Shown here piece by piece: positions 10,522-20,560 of a stretch of DNA of 64,000 bases (its first letter is position 1; each line of letters starts with the position of its first letter). Source of the DNA: Notolepis coatsorum (taxonomy: Eukaryota; Chordata; Actinopteri; Aulopiformes; Paralepididae); NCBI GenBank assembly GCA_963971535.1, contig OZ020599.1, positions 96,497,357 through 96,561,356 on the forward strand, read 5' to 3'. The translations under genes and the position numbers were made by a program. The notes below the pieces were generated by a model. It did no database searches and was not told the origin of the DNA. It worked only from the letters and a program-made list of their open reading frames with translations.

Positions 10522-11587
10522 AAGGGGAGACACTGCAGGTGAATAGGGTAAAAGAATTAACTAATAGATATCACAATGAAACTTCCCCAGTTGATTACTT
10601 ATATTAAGACAAGACTTTTTTGTATTACAAGTTTTCTGAAATTGTATGTTTAAATATGCAAATGAGGCATGATCTACTTAAATATGCACTCATTTGCATA
10701 TAATTCCAGGACAGAAATCTGAACATTGGATAAAGCCATTTTCAAAATTATAGTTTCATTTTGTTGACATATTAGAGCCAAAGGTTATTACAGAGGGGAT
10801 TTTGGATATCTCTTTTTATCACTCCATAAATCAGAAAATACTCCATTCAGTCCATTTTTATGGTAAAATTCCATATTTCGCCATGTTTTTAGGAATAAAA
10901 TGTGATATAAATCAGGGTATGAATGCGATATCAACAAACCCTTCTGTAAATACCTTCAGAACATAGATATGAATAGAACTGGAAGGTTTGGTGTATGTGT
11001 GTGCTACTGAAGTGGAGATTTCTGGCTCAGAGTATGAGGAAAAACTCTTAAAACTCATTTTTGGGAAAACGCCTTCAAAGTTCTGTATTGTAAAATGCCA
11101 TACTTTTTTTTTTAAACAGATATTTACAAACACAATACCTAATCAAACCATTAGTAATAGACAACCTAAACACATGCCTGATAACTGAATAATAATAATA
11201 ATAATGATGTTATTGAACTGAACAGAACTACACACAGGCTACAAACAGTGTAGTACAGTGTAGTACCCCCTAATAGGCAAAAAATATTTGAATAGATATC
11301 ACTATGAAACTTTCCCAATTTGTTGTGTACATATAAACTAAGAAAAAATATATTGCAAGTTTTCTGAAATTTATGTTTATATATGCAAATGAGGCACTTC
11401 CCCATTAAATATGTGCACATTTATGGATGCAATAAGGCAAAATGATGTAAAATAAACAACTAAATGTGTGTTATTGACGTTTTATTGTCACTAGTTTCAT
11501 AGAAGACATGTTTAGGAAGCAAAATATAACAAAATCTCAAAATCAACAAAAAAAGTATATTTGACTATTCACCTGCAGTGTCTCGCC
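10522..11587. mobile_element. Non-autonomous TIR element with an internal direct repeat
   Basis: The left end 'aggggagacactgcaggtga' then 'atag' pairs with the reverse complement of the right end ('aggcgagacactgcaggtga' then 'atag'). The interior is AT-rich and contains a duplicated module of about 110 bp at 10563-10672 and 11290-11400 ('tagatatcac.atgaaactt' ... 'gcaagttttctgaaatt' ... 'tatgcaaatgaggca'). I could not find a clean target duplication and see no transposase. Superfamily undetermined. Confidence 0.6.
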
Positions 11588-11654
11588 TCGAAGATTTATT
11601 GAAAAAACCATCCGCCAGAAAAAGTAGTTCCCACAACTACAAAAAAGACAATTT

Positions 11655-11893
11655 GCCTCCATGTGGAAGCAGCTCGGAAGTGCATCCAACCAACTAACAC
11701 ATCCAACTGTGTGTTATTGGAATGATTGAGAGAAGTTGCCTCATGTGGAAGCAGCTCGGAAGTGCATCCAACCAACTAACACATCCAACTGTGTGTTATT
11801 GGAATGATTGAGAGAAGTTGCCTCATGTGGAAGCAGCTCGGAAGTGCATCCAACCAACTAACACATCCAACTGTGTGTTATTGGAATGATTGA
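11655..11893. repeat. Three tandem copies of an approximately 80-bp unit
   Basis: The unit carries 'gttgcctcatgtggaagcag', 'ctcggaagtgcatccaacca' and 'gtgtgttattggaatgattg'. Copies begin near 11656, 11737 and 11817. The third runs straight into a LINE family A tail whose (TGAT)n start matches the unit's last bases. Confidence 0.85.
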
Positions 11894-11972
11894 TTGAACA
11901 TTTTATTACCAGATGCAGAATGGGTACAATACAGTACGGCTCAATACACACAATTGTTAAGGGTATGCAGAC
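11887..11972 (-). mobile_element. LINE family A, short 3' end
   Basis: The reverse complement has 'ctgcatacccttaacaattg', 'gagccgtactgtattgtacc', 'cattctgcat' and a tail near CAATCA. It is an 85-bp remnant placed directly at the end of the 80-bp tandem array. Confidence 0.7.
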
Positions 11973-12229
11973 CTACTTTCTATAGAACTTCATTCTTAGA
12001 TGCTTCTATAGAAAGTAGGTAAAACAAATTAAAACGTTTTCTTTGCCCTATAGGAAAAAAAAAGTTTTCCTAAAGTTTTAGCCTAAACTTAACCATTTGG
12101 AAACCAGGCGTACAGTAATAAAATTAGCAATCAACCAATCAATCAATTCAATAGACCATGCTCACTTAAAACAGCGCAGCACTCAGCTGCTTCTCTCTCA
12201 GTCTGACTTTCCCCCGCTGTTGCAGACAG

Positions 12230-12230
<1 letters not shown>
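11973..12230. other. No gene recognised
   Basis: A short inverted repeat, 'acctactttctatagaa' and 'ttctatagaaagtaggt', spans 11971-12020. The rest shows nothing. Confidence 0.5.
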
Positions 12231-12322
<92 letters not shown>

Positions 12323-12339
12323 AATGTGTACGTGTGTGT

Positions 12340-12413
<74 letters not shown>
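12231..12413. repeat. (TG)n microsatellite
   Basis: About 180 bp of TG, interrupted at 12316-12342 by ATGTGAATGTGTACG-type variants. Alternating purine-pyrimidine DNA of this length can adopt Z-form. Confidence 0.97.
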
Positions 12414-12415
<2 letters not shown>

Positions 12416-12563
12416 GTCGTTATGACGCTATCAACATATCCATTTGTTAAAGATTATTGTCCGCCATCTTGTGATCCGGCGGAGTGATGTGATGTGATAT
12501 ACATACGTGTAAATGAACTGTTTCAGCCAATCAGAATCGAGAAATTTGCATGCCGTTGTATAA
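12413..12563. repeat. Dispersed repeat fragment, second copy of 28-216 family
   Basis: It is colinear with 28-216, from 'ttagtcgttat' to 'gcatgccgttgtataa', with a 6-bp insertion and internal deletions. In this copy the left edge abuts the (TG)n tract. Confidence 0.6.
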
Positions 12564-12826
12564 CTTTCAATAGGTCACATTAGTTCAAACTTCAATTGCC
12601 AGGGTTGACAAGGGAATGTGTTGTACTCTGGCCCCCTCGTCTGGTGGAATGGGATGTGCATGACAACACACACTGAAATCAATGCACTTTGCGTTGGAGT
12701 TGTGCACTCAAAAGAGCTGCCAAATCCTCATGTTTCTCATCGAACCGACGGCGTTACTATAATCTATATGCTACACTAAAATGATATGCTATATAGACCA
12801 CCACAACACTTCCGGTAGTTTGAGCT
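12564..12826. other. No gene recognised
   Basis: Unique-looking spacer; no repeat partner or frame recognised. Confidence 0.4.
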
Positions 12827-12993
12827 TGAGCTCATGGGAGAGAGCGGGGGAGGGGGAAGGGAGCGCGGGGGGATACAATGCATGAATGTTGATTAGAGCC
12901 TCATTGAGTAAGTGGTTGCTACCTACAACCACTTACGTCAAGGCTCTAATCAACATTCATTCACGCGCTCCCTTCCCACCCGCTACGAGCTCC
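12827..12993. repeat. Imperfect inverted repeat, about 80-bp arms
   Basis: The centre is near 12912. Inner arms are 'gaatgttgattagagcc' and 'ggctctaatcaacattc', with 'taagtggttg' and 'caaccactta'. Outer arms include 'gaagggagcgcg' and 'cgcgctcccttc', and 'gagctc' at both ends. Indels of 10-15 bp break the arms. It is a foldback element candidate. Confidence 0.65.
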
Positions 12994-13046
12994 ATGTAAC
13001 ATGGAAGTGCAGTCGTCGCCCCGTCTCTTGGATCTGTGCCCTGATG

Positions 13047-13117
13047 GGCAGCGGCAGCTCCACGCGCGCGCCAGAGCTCGTGAACACCAAGCGACGGGGC
13101 GCGTGGAGCTGCCGCTT
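13047..13117. repeat. GC-rich inverted repeat, 17-bp arms
   Basis: 'agcggcagctccacgcgc' at about 13050 pairs with 'gcgcgtggagctgccgct' at about 13100, around a roughly 32-bp loop. It lies immediately to the right of the inverted repeat at 12827-12993. Confidence 0.7.
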
Positions 13118-13284
13118 TGTAGCCTATATAGCAGCCTTTGTGACCTTTGTGTGGCAGAAGGACACGCTTCGACGGGATAGGGCGTTACGTCATTATTTAT
13201 TGTAAACACTAACACGAATGCCAAGTATCCATATGTTGAAAATGTGTTGCAAATGTGAACATTTTCTTTTTAAATTCCAAATAC

Positions 13285-13441
13285 ATTAACCCTTTCACCG
13301 ACACACTACCAAAACGGTTAACCCTTTCATTGCGACAATACACAGAAGGTTAACCCTTTCATTGCCACACGACAGAAGGTTAACCCTTTACTATCATAGT
13401 AAAGGGTTAACCTTCTGTCGTGTGGCAGTGAAAGGGTTAAG
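13285..13441. repeat. TTAA-punctuated tandem repeat, second locus
   Basis: Three direct units begin with 'ttaaccctttcaytgc' variants, followed by 'acacgacagaagg'. An inverted unit ends 'gcagtgaaagggttaag'. Centre of symmetry near 13393 ('tttactatcatagtaaa'). Same family as 3270-3432. Confidence 0.7.
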
Positions 13442-13469
13442 ACCAATGCCCACACAGCCATCATACACC

Positions 13470-13681
13470 ATAAATGTCATGTATGTTGTGTATGTCATAA
13501 ATGTCTATATGAATTGAAAATGGGGGACCCTGATGGAAACAAGACAAACGTCTTTCTCTGGTCTGCATCCCCTTAACAATTGTGTGTATTGAGCCGTACT
13601 GTATTGTACCCATTCTGCAATCTGTTAAATAAAGTTTTCATTCATTCATTCATTCATTCATTCATTCATTCATTCATTCAT
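13470..13681 (+). mobile_element. LINE family A 3' end with (CATT)n tail
   Basis: It has 'gtcataaatgtc', 'tgaaaatgggggaccctgat', 'ctggtctgcatccccttaac', AATAAAGTTTTCA, then about ten CATT repeats. Other plus-strand copies end in CAAT repeats, so the tail unit differs by one base. Confidence 0.8.
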
Positions 13682-14164
13682 CATGGCGGCGCAGGTAAAA
13701 GGCTAACCCACACTGAGAATGATGTGAAACAGACTTACCCATTGTAGAACCTTTATAAATCCCAAAGGCTGTTTGATTATGGTGAACTGCCCTTGGGCCA
13801 CCAACTGGCAAAAGGAAAAGAAAAAATATCAGCACAGGATTTTTCAAAAATTATTAATATGTTGGCCTCTGCATGTAAAATCATAATTTCAGCTATATGC
13901 GGAACGAGAGTTGCTGAGAGCCTCTCAGAGGAGAACATGGTTTGATTATTAAAACCATGATGGAGATTGTAGCCTATACTATAACTCGCTGGCAGCTATA
14001 TTAGTATAGGCCCAATGTCTCCATCTATAACTCAGCAAAACACTGGAACGTGGTGATTCAACAACCCCCCCCCCCCCCCTAACGTTTCTTTGTATTAAAC
14101 GTTTGAAACCCTACATTCATTCTGTTCTTGGCCTCAGGCGCTTGGTGAGCGCTGTGACATAGGG
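13682..14164. other. No gene recognised
   Basis: The stretch includes a C13 run near 14065-14079 and AT-rich spacer. An ATG-GCG-GCG-CAG-GTAAAA string at 13684 resembles a tiny exon with donor but is unsupported (see rejected items). Confidence 0.4.
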
Positions 14165-14520
<356 letters not shown>

Positions 14521-15043
14521 CGCGCATGTTGACAGCATTAGATTTAGACAAAGCTGCTTATCCCACTGTTTTCTGTGTATCCGTCCAGTTGAACGCGTTG
14601 ATAAACTCTCGTAATATGTATTTATAAGAGAACCCCCCTGTGAGTCACCTGTGCAATTAATTAATCTAAGAGGAAAACGAAGCCGTGCATGCGCAGGTGA
14701 ATGCGACACCGCAAAAGGGAGGCGGTGGGTCCGTCTGTGCATCAATAAATGGCTGCACTGGCATCAGAGGCACGACTCCTCTCATCCTGATGCCACTGTA
14801 TATATAATATAGACTATATATAGGCGACTGGGAACACACGCCTGGACACTGATTCATGTTTCATTAACGAATGTTCAACGAAAGTAGTAATAAACTGGTG
14901 ACGCACGAGTCACGACTGTAATGATGTCGAAATATAGCACCTGGTTTCTACACCTGATTTATAAAAAAAATTAAAATAAATAAAAAAATGCCTCTCTCTA
15001 TAGCCTCGTTGGCTATAATAATAAACCGTGGATCTGTGAGATT
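14521..15043. other. Putative syp intron 1 sequence, nothing recognised
   Basis: Unique-looking AT-rich sequence with no repeat partner in the window and no recognisable exon on either strand. Confidence 0.4.
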
Positions 15044-15198
15044 ACAACCGCAGTATATGCGCTGGCTTCTGCCACAAAACAGAACCATTTTCGGAATATA
15101 ATATGAGCGCATTTAATGCGCCCTATAGCAATTCCGAAGATGATTCTGTTGTGTGATTCAAGCCAGCGATTGTATATGCGGGCCTATACTGCGGTTGT
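15044..15198. mobile_element. MITE-like inverted repeat
   Basis: The ends 'acaaccgcagtata' and 'tatactgcggttgt' are exact inverted copies. Homology continues inward through 'cgctggctt', 'cagaaccattttcgga' and their complements, with an 11-bp gap. Total 155 bp with a short middle. No clean target duplication seen. Confidence 0.65.
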
Positions 15199-15725
15199 CC
15201 GAAAACACCAATATAGGCCCTAGAAATTAATTAAATTCACGTTTTGCTATATATAATTGGCAACAGCAGGCTAATTGAAGTGAGAGCAAAGCAAATAGAA
15301 TCAGTCGGGATAATAGGCTATATAGATGCTCTCTCCTTCAACAGAGAAATGTCATTGCACCAGCAATCTTTGGACAACCTACACATTTTTGGACTGTATG
15401 GCAACCGGGCCGCGCCGTTATATCGACTGCATCAGCACCAATGATGCACATTTGCCCAAACAGCCTGCGGTCTGTCGCGCCTTTACCTATATTCTGCAGT
15501 GTTTTGATAAACGTCTAATTGCAATTAGATTGGAATCACTGCATTTCGATCTAAAAGTCGGCGGTTTTATAATAAGAGTTATCCTCTATAAAAAAAAAGC
15601 GTCTTTGTTATAAATAATACACATGCACCACACGACTGCAATAAAAACACAAACTACATACCGAAAAAGAAAACGGCATAGATATAGATGCATTTCTCTC
15701 CCCCCCCCCCACCCCAAAGCCTTAC
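15199..15725. other. Putative first part of syp intron 1 on the minus strand
   Basis: This stretch follows the splice donor at 15721-15725 in transcript direction. It starts with a polypyrimidine/C run (15697-15712). No second exon of synaptophysin is visible in it. Apart from short A-rich and C-rich runs it holds no repeat partner. Confidence 0.4.
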
Positions 15726-15743
15726 CTGGTTTACAACATCCAT
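15726..15743 (-). CDS. syp: Synaptophysin first coding exon (M-D-V-V-N-Q)
   Basis: On the minus strand the sequence reads gccaag-ATG-GAT-GTT-GTA-AAC-CAG followed by GTAAG at 15725-15721, a near-consensus splice donor in phase 0. An in-frame TAA sits three codons upstream, so this ATG is the first available start, and its context (AAGATGG) is a strong Kozak site. MDVVNQ is the N-terminus of vertebrate synaptophysin, the four-transmembrane synaptic vesicle protein. In mammals it is preceded by a few extra residues and followed, after an intron, by the LVAGGQF segment. Exon 2 and the membrane segments are not in the window; they would lie left of position 1. With only six residues the assignment is strong but not proven. 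Confidence 0.7.
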
Positions 15744-16025
15744 CTTGGCCGCTTACTTGTCGATAAGAGGATCAGAGGGGCGGCGGGAGGGAAGCGTTTC
15801 ACCCGGAACAGCACGGGACGGGAGGGAGGGAGACAGCGAGGAGCTGGGAAGAGCTGTGTTGCGTCACGAGCTCGTTGAGGGCCTGAAAAAGCGTTGGGAC
15901 GTGGAGTAATGACGAGTTGAGCCGTCTGTCCAATCACGAGGCTGGTTTATTCTACGGAGATTGCCGGGGGTTATAATAAAGAAACGAATGCACGGAGGAG
16001 ACTGAACACTTTCGACCATGGCACC
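15744..16025 (-). promoter_or_regulatory. CpG-rich 5' UTR/promoter region of the syp exon
   Basis: This stretch is clearly richer in CpG than its surroundings. It contains 'ggcggcgggagg', 'cggaacagcacgggacggga', 'gcgtcacgagctcg', 'ccgggggttat', and a CCAAT motif in the plus strand near 15930. It lies directly upstream of the minus-strand ATG. No TATA box is placed with confidence. I infer a CpG-island type promoter; the transcription start is not determinable. Confidence 0.5.
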
Positions 16026-16290
16026 AGGCAACGCGAGTTGTCATGGAGATAAAACAATTTCTAAGTGATGAATAGAGGAATTGAAACCCAAATGTTCCCC
16101 ATCTGTCAGCACACTAATGGCTTATTATGCAAAGCACACTTCATGCACGTTTGTTCTTCAAGACAAAATTAAGAACCTCTGTTATCATACATATATCTAC
16201 TATATAGGATAGGATGTCTTGTCATTTTTGGATTTGAATGCTGTGAAATAGAGCATGGAATGTTTGTGTAGTCCTTTTTCTTCCAACATG
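16026..16290. other. No gene recognised
   Basis: Spacer upstream of the putative syp promoter; nothing recognised. Confidence 0.4.
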
Positions 16291-16350
<60 letters not shown>

Positions 16351-16717
16351 CTGATTGATTGAAAATCAATGGGTGGGGGAAACTGTACATTAGAGAGGGT
16401 TGGGTTTGGACATTTACAGGGGTCAGTTTCGAATTGCAGTCTCCCGTAGGTGCTCGTTGAGAGTGGTTTTGAAACATATAAGGCGTTCCACATTGATGTG
16501 GCATAATTGCAAAACGTGTTTAGTCCCTTGTTTGAGCCGAATCTGGGTTTAACATGATTTGTGGAGCTCCCTCTGGTGTTGTGGTTGTGGTATTCACTGA
16601 CCTTTGGGAAGTATTTTGACATGTACATGGGTACCTTAGTGGTGTATAGTGTATCTTGTAGACCAGGCCCATTGCAAGTTGCTGTACTCTGTCGTCTACT
16701 CTAAGCCATCCTAGGTT
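16291..16717 (-). mobile_element. LINE family A, C-terminal part and 3' end with (GATT)n
   Basis: The minus strand encodes WLRVDDRVQQLAMGLVYK-like residues near 16710-16650, then PMYMSKYFPKVSEY and NTRGSSTNHVKPRFGSNKGL, and then loses frame after NALYVSK. The 3' UTR is short and ends in about 15 copies of CAAT (GATT on the plus strand, 16291-16366). This copy shows the uninterrupted sequence across the site that the LTR element hits at 40434 and so gives a reference for that insertion. Confidence 0.8.
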
Positions 16718-17029
16718 GTTCTGCCTTTAGGGTAACCACTTTTGAAAGTGGATTCCTCATTTCTGTCCAGTGGTAGAATAATAATAATAATAATAATTTA
16801 GGACCTGCTCCGAGGTCACCATTTGGCACACATGCGAACCATGCATACAATGCGTATCTGCGATTAACCCATCCCGTCGTCCTTCCCCCCCAAGGGCAGC
16901 CGGGAGCAGACAGGCGCCACGTGAGCCGCGCCAGGGGACCAATCCAAGTGCTCCTGTCCGTCTTCGTCAAGGACGCCACAGCGTTAGCGATCTTGTTGTT
17001 GTGCATGTTTTTCCATTGGGTTTATCTTA
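16718..17029. other. No gene recognised; possibly SINE/LINE body
   Basis: It contains (AAT)n at 16776-16798 and moderately GC-rich sequence to 16985. It may belong to the element whose tRNA-like head follows at 17208, but I cannot pair it. Confidence 0.35.
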
Positions 17030-17208
17030 TCGGGGGGGGAAACCCTTGCGAGCACGGGGAGAACATGCAAACTCCACACAGAAAGGCCTGGGAGATACCC
17101 CACCTGGGTAACTGGCATCATGGAAACCTGGTCCCCAAGCGGGATTCGAACCCTGGACCTTCTTGCTGTGAGGCGACAGTGTTAACCACTACACCACCGT
17201 GCCGAATA
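17030..17208 (-). mobile_element. tRNA-derived SINE
   Basis: On the minus strand the head reads 'cggcacggtggtgtagtgg' (A box), 'gtcgcctcacagcaagaagg', and 'gggttcgaatcccgc' (B box GGTTCGAANCC). It is followed by 'gtgtggagtttgcatgttct' and 'ccccgtgctcgcaagggttt', the body typical of a very common teleost SINE. The RNA polymerase III promoter boxes are intact. Confidence 0.8.
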
Positions 17209-17229
17209 GATAAAACATTGGACATGTAA

Positions 17230-17487
17230 CAGATTAAAATTCTTTATTGCCTTTATTGTCATGTATAATATAACCGATAGGGCATACAGATCCGCATCTG
17301 CACCTTTGTTTACACTGTTTAATTCTCCTCATATTTCTATATTCAGATCTAATTGTATTGCCTATATTTATGTCCTTCTACTATTACCTGCCCATACGTA
17401 CCTCACCTCCCCCCTCCCCCCTGCCCCATGCTGCTATGACGCCCCGAATTTCCTCAAGGGGATCAATAAAATAATATATTATCTTGT
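17230..17487 (+). mobile_element. LINE family B 3' end fragment
   Basis: It has 'accgatagggcatacagatc', 'catctgcacctttgtttaca', 'catgctgctatgacgcc', 'gaatttcctcaaggggatc' and AATAAAATAATAT at the end. It is colinear with 7540-7905. Confidence 0.65.
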
Positions 17488-17879
17488 GATAATACAGTTC
17501 CACTGTAACTTGTAAATATTCAGAAATAAGACATCAAATTATTAGATTAAAAAAATATATATATCTCATTATATATCTCAACACACAGCAACCATTGTTT
17601 TGCACATAGCTACCTTTGTTTCTTCTAACATGGAGGACAAATGGGCATTCAAAAACATTCCATGCAATGCCTCAATTAAGTAAGTTGACCACAGGAAAAA
17701 AGGTACAAAATGTATGTTACGTTATATATATATACAAGTAATATATTTACATTTCATATCGGCAAAAGTCCAAAACAAAAAGCATGACTTGGAGTCAAAC
17801 AATGCTTGTGGTGGGGGGTGAGTGGACTCACCACTAGACCAAGACACCCACCCTGATACAGACACAGCAATACTATGAT
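17488..17879. other. No gene recognised
   Basis: AT-rich spacer with short (AT)n tracts near 17560 and 17730; nothing recognised. Confidence 0.45.
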
Positions 17880-18186
17880 GATAGAAAGTTAGGGTTAATG
17901 TTAGGGTTATGGTTACTCTAAGGTAACAGTGTGGTTATGGTTAGGGTCATTGGTTAGTCTAAGGGAACAGTGTGGTTAAGGTTAGGGTCATTGGTTAGTC
18001 TAAGGGAACAGTGTGGTTATGGTTAGGGTCATTGGTTAGTCTAAGGGAACAGTGTGGTTAAGGTTAGGGTTATGGTTAGTCTACTCTAAGGTAACAGTGT
18101 GGTTAAGATTATGGTTATGGTTAGTCTAAGGTAACAGTCTGGTTAAAGTTAGGGCTAAGGTTAGGGTTTGGGTTGAGGTTATGTGT
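17880..18186. repeat. 41-bp minisatellite rich in GGTTAG/TTAGGG-like motifs
   Basis: The unit contains 'ggttagtctaagggaacagt' and 'gtggttaaggttagggtcat'. Starts at 17952, 17993 and 18034 give a 41-bp period, with degenerate units on both sides. It superficially resembles telomeric DNA, but the TTAGGG hexamers are not in tandem. Confidence 0.85.
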
Positions 18187-19037
18187 AGTGACTTTCCTAA
18201 CAAAAACTAAATGAGTCACTGAGGGGTTGCTCTGTCGGCCGATAGACTGATTGACGCGTAGCTTGTCACTGTAGCAAACAAACACAAACATGGTCCAGGC
18301 TTTGATATACTTCAGCCCATGCTTAGCATATTTATTGCTCACCACGCAATTACAATGTCAGAGGGTTAACAGGTAATCATACAATAATCCATACAACAAT
18401 ATAGTAATAGAATCACAGAGGGATTTCAGGGAAAAAGGCCTTCTATAAGAAGTGAGGAGCATTTGTGGGTAAAAGTTGGGAACCAGACTATTTTACATAA
18501 TCCAAGGGTGCTGAATCCAAAGAAACTGGTTCCCAAGCTAAATTCTTTGTTTGCATATTAAAATGGCTGCCAAATTGCCAATTTTGAGCCTCAACAATTT
18601 CTTCAATAACAAGCCAATTTGACAAATTAAATGTCTATATCTATGTTCTGATGGCCAGGCAATGTGATTAAGTCATTTTAAAATAAATCAGTGCGGTGGT
18701 AAGTCTATTGTGAAATATGCTAATTAGCAGCCAACATTTCAGAGAACTGTTTAGTATGGCATTGGGACCTCCACACGCACCGCCCCTTATTTTTGTATTT
18801 GTGGCATCTTAAAATACAGATATCCAAAATACAGATCTTGAGGATATTATAATAAAAATATATTTTGCAAAATACATTTAAGTCTATGAAGCGCCATTCT
18901 CCATAGACTATCATGGGGACTTCTGCCTCCTTTACCTCACCCTCAGAACTAGTCACAACTAGTTGAATACTGTTTCCCAGGACCCTGGTCTCTTTTTCTC
19001 CTGGAACCCCACCTCCCACACCTCAACCCTGTGCATT
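18187..19037. other. No gene recognised
   Basis: About 850 bp of AT-rich sequence without a repeat partner in the window, except the last 70 bp. There 'ctcctggaaccccacctccc' begins the array that continues beyond the (TTC)n tract. Confidence 0.45.
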
Positions 19038-19330
19038 CTTCTTCTTCTTCTTCTTCTTCTTCTTCTTCTTCTTCTTCTTCTTCTTCTTCTTCTTCTTCTT
19101 CTTCTTCTTCTTCTTCTTCTTCTTCTTCTTCTTCTTCTTCTTCTTCTTCTTCTTCTTCTTCTTCTTCTTCTTCTTCTTCTTCTTCTTCTTCTTCTTCTTC
19201 TTCTCCTTCTTCTTCTCCTTCTTCTTCTTCTTCTTCTTCTTCTTCTTCTTCTTCTTCTTCTTCTTCTTCTTCTTCTTCTTCTTCTTCTTCTTCTTCTTCT
19301 TCTTCTTCTTCTTCTTCTTCTTCTTCTTCT

Positions 19331-19355
<25 letters not shown>
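19038..19355. repeat. (TTC)n microsatellite, about 106 units
   Basis: Almost perfect TTC triplets over about 318 bp with two TCC interruptions near 19203-19220. It is an all-pyrimidine strand able to form triplex DNA. Poly-Ser, poly-Leu, poly-Glu, poly-Arg and poly-Lys frames through it are artefacts. Confidence 0.97.
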
Positions 19356-19363
<8 letters not shown>

Positions 19364-19560
19364 CCTGGAACCCCCCCTCCCACACCTCCTCAACACTGAG
19401 CACTCCTCCTCTTCTTCTCCTGGAACCCCCCCTCCCACACCTCCTCAACCCTGAGTACTCCTCCTCTTCTTCTCCTGGAACCCCCCCTCCCACACCTTCT
19501 CAACCCTGTGCACTCCTCCTCTTCTTCTCCTATAACCCCACCTCCCACTCCTCCTCGCAC
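19356..19560. repeat. 55-bp minisatellite flanking the (TTC)n
   Basis: Units contain 'cttcttctcctggaacccc', 'ccctcccacacct' and 'ctcaaccctga.cactcctc'. There are four copies right of the TTC tract and one partial copy left of it at 18995-19037. The TTC expansion therefore probably arose inside one unit of this array. Confidence 0.85.
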
Positions 19561-20560
19561 TCCACATCCGCCTGGATGACGACCAACCACCTCAAACTGA
19601 ACCTAAGCAAAACAGAATTGCTCCACCTGCCAGCCAAATCCTCCCCCCTGACCAACCTTTCCATCACAGACGAGAATGCAGCTGTGACCGCGTCCCCGAC
19701 CGCCAAGAACCTTGGTGTTGTCCTCGACGACCTGCAGTTGAACTTCTCTGCTCACATCGCAGCGACAACCAGAACCTGCAGATTCCTCCTGAGCAACGTC
19801 AGAAGAATCCTCCCCTTCCTGACAAAAGAAGCCACCCAACTCCTCGTCCAATCAACAGTCATCTCCCGCCTCGACTACTGCAACACACTGCTTGCTGGCC
19901 TCCCGGCCACTGCCACCAAGCCTCTTCAACTCATTCAGAACACAGCGGCCCGCCTGATCTCAAACCTACCGAAGTCGGCCCATGTCACCCCACTTCTTAG
20001 GGACCTGCACTGGCTCCCCATTGCTGCATGAATCCGCTTCAAGGCCCTCGACCTGGCATACCGTGCGGCAAAGGGAACCACTCCCGCCTACCTCCGGTCA
20101 ATGGTCTCTAACTACACACCCTCAAGACCCCTACGCTCTGCATCTTCTGGCCGCCTCAGACCTACTCCTATCCAAGCTCTGGGAGTGTCATCAAAGAGAA
20201 GTCGCCTATTCTCAGTCCTTTCCCCACAATGGTGGAAATGAACTACCCACCCCAGTTAGGACAGCCAAAACCCGTCCAATCTTTCGCCGTCGACTAAAGA
20301 CGCACTTCTTCAACCATTATCTGAAAAAAAAAAATATATATATATAAAATAATAATCTAACCCTAACTAACCTTACTGTCATGCACTTGTCCTAATAAAC
20401 TAACCTACACTGTAGCACGCAACACTTTGATGAACATTGACTCAACTCTATCAGCTGATAGAGTTGTGCCCTTCCTGATGACTTGTCGTACAGAACTTGT
20501 AAGTCGCTTTGGATAAAAGCGTCAGATAAATTACTAAATGTAAATGTAAATGTAAATGGA
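19561..20560 (+). pseudogene. L2-type LINE: C-terminal reverse transcriptase part and 3' UTR
   Basis: The frame reads LKLNLSKTELL, KNLGVVLDD, then VISRLDYCNTLLAGLP and LIQNTAARLI, PLLRDLHWLPI. An in-frame TGA at 20029-20031 follows 'PIAA', then IRFKALDLAYRA and LRSMVSNYTPSRPLRSAS continue in the same frame. The end 'agtcgctttggataaaagcg' with (AAATGT)n at 20535-20560 is the conserved L2 tail recognised by its reverse transcriptase. It is a 5'-truncated, decayed copy placed next to the minisatellite. Confidence 0.85.

Noticed and set aside
13684-13701. Tiny exon ATG-GCG-GCG-CAG followed by GTAAAA on the plus strand
   Set aside because: It directly follows a LINE tail, has no CpG-rich promoter, and M-A-A-Q is not diagnostic of any gene.
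17880-18186. Interstitial telomere repeat
   Set aside because: TTAGGG occurs only once per 41-bp unit, never in tandem.
18949-19493. Poly-Glu, poly-Arg, poly-Lys, poly-Ser and poly-Leu proteins
   Set aside because: All are different frames of the same (TTC)n tract.
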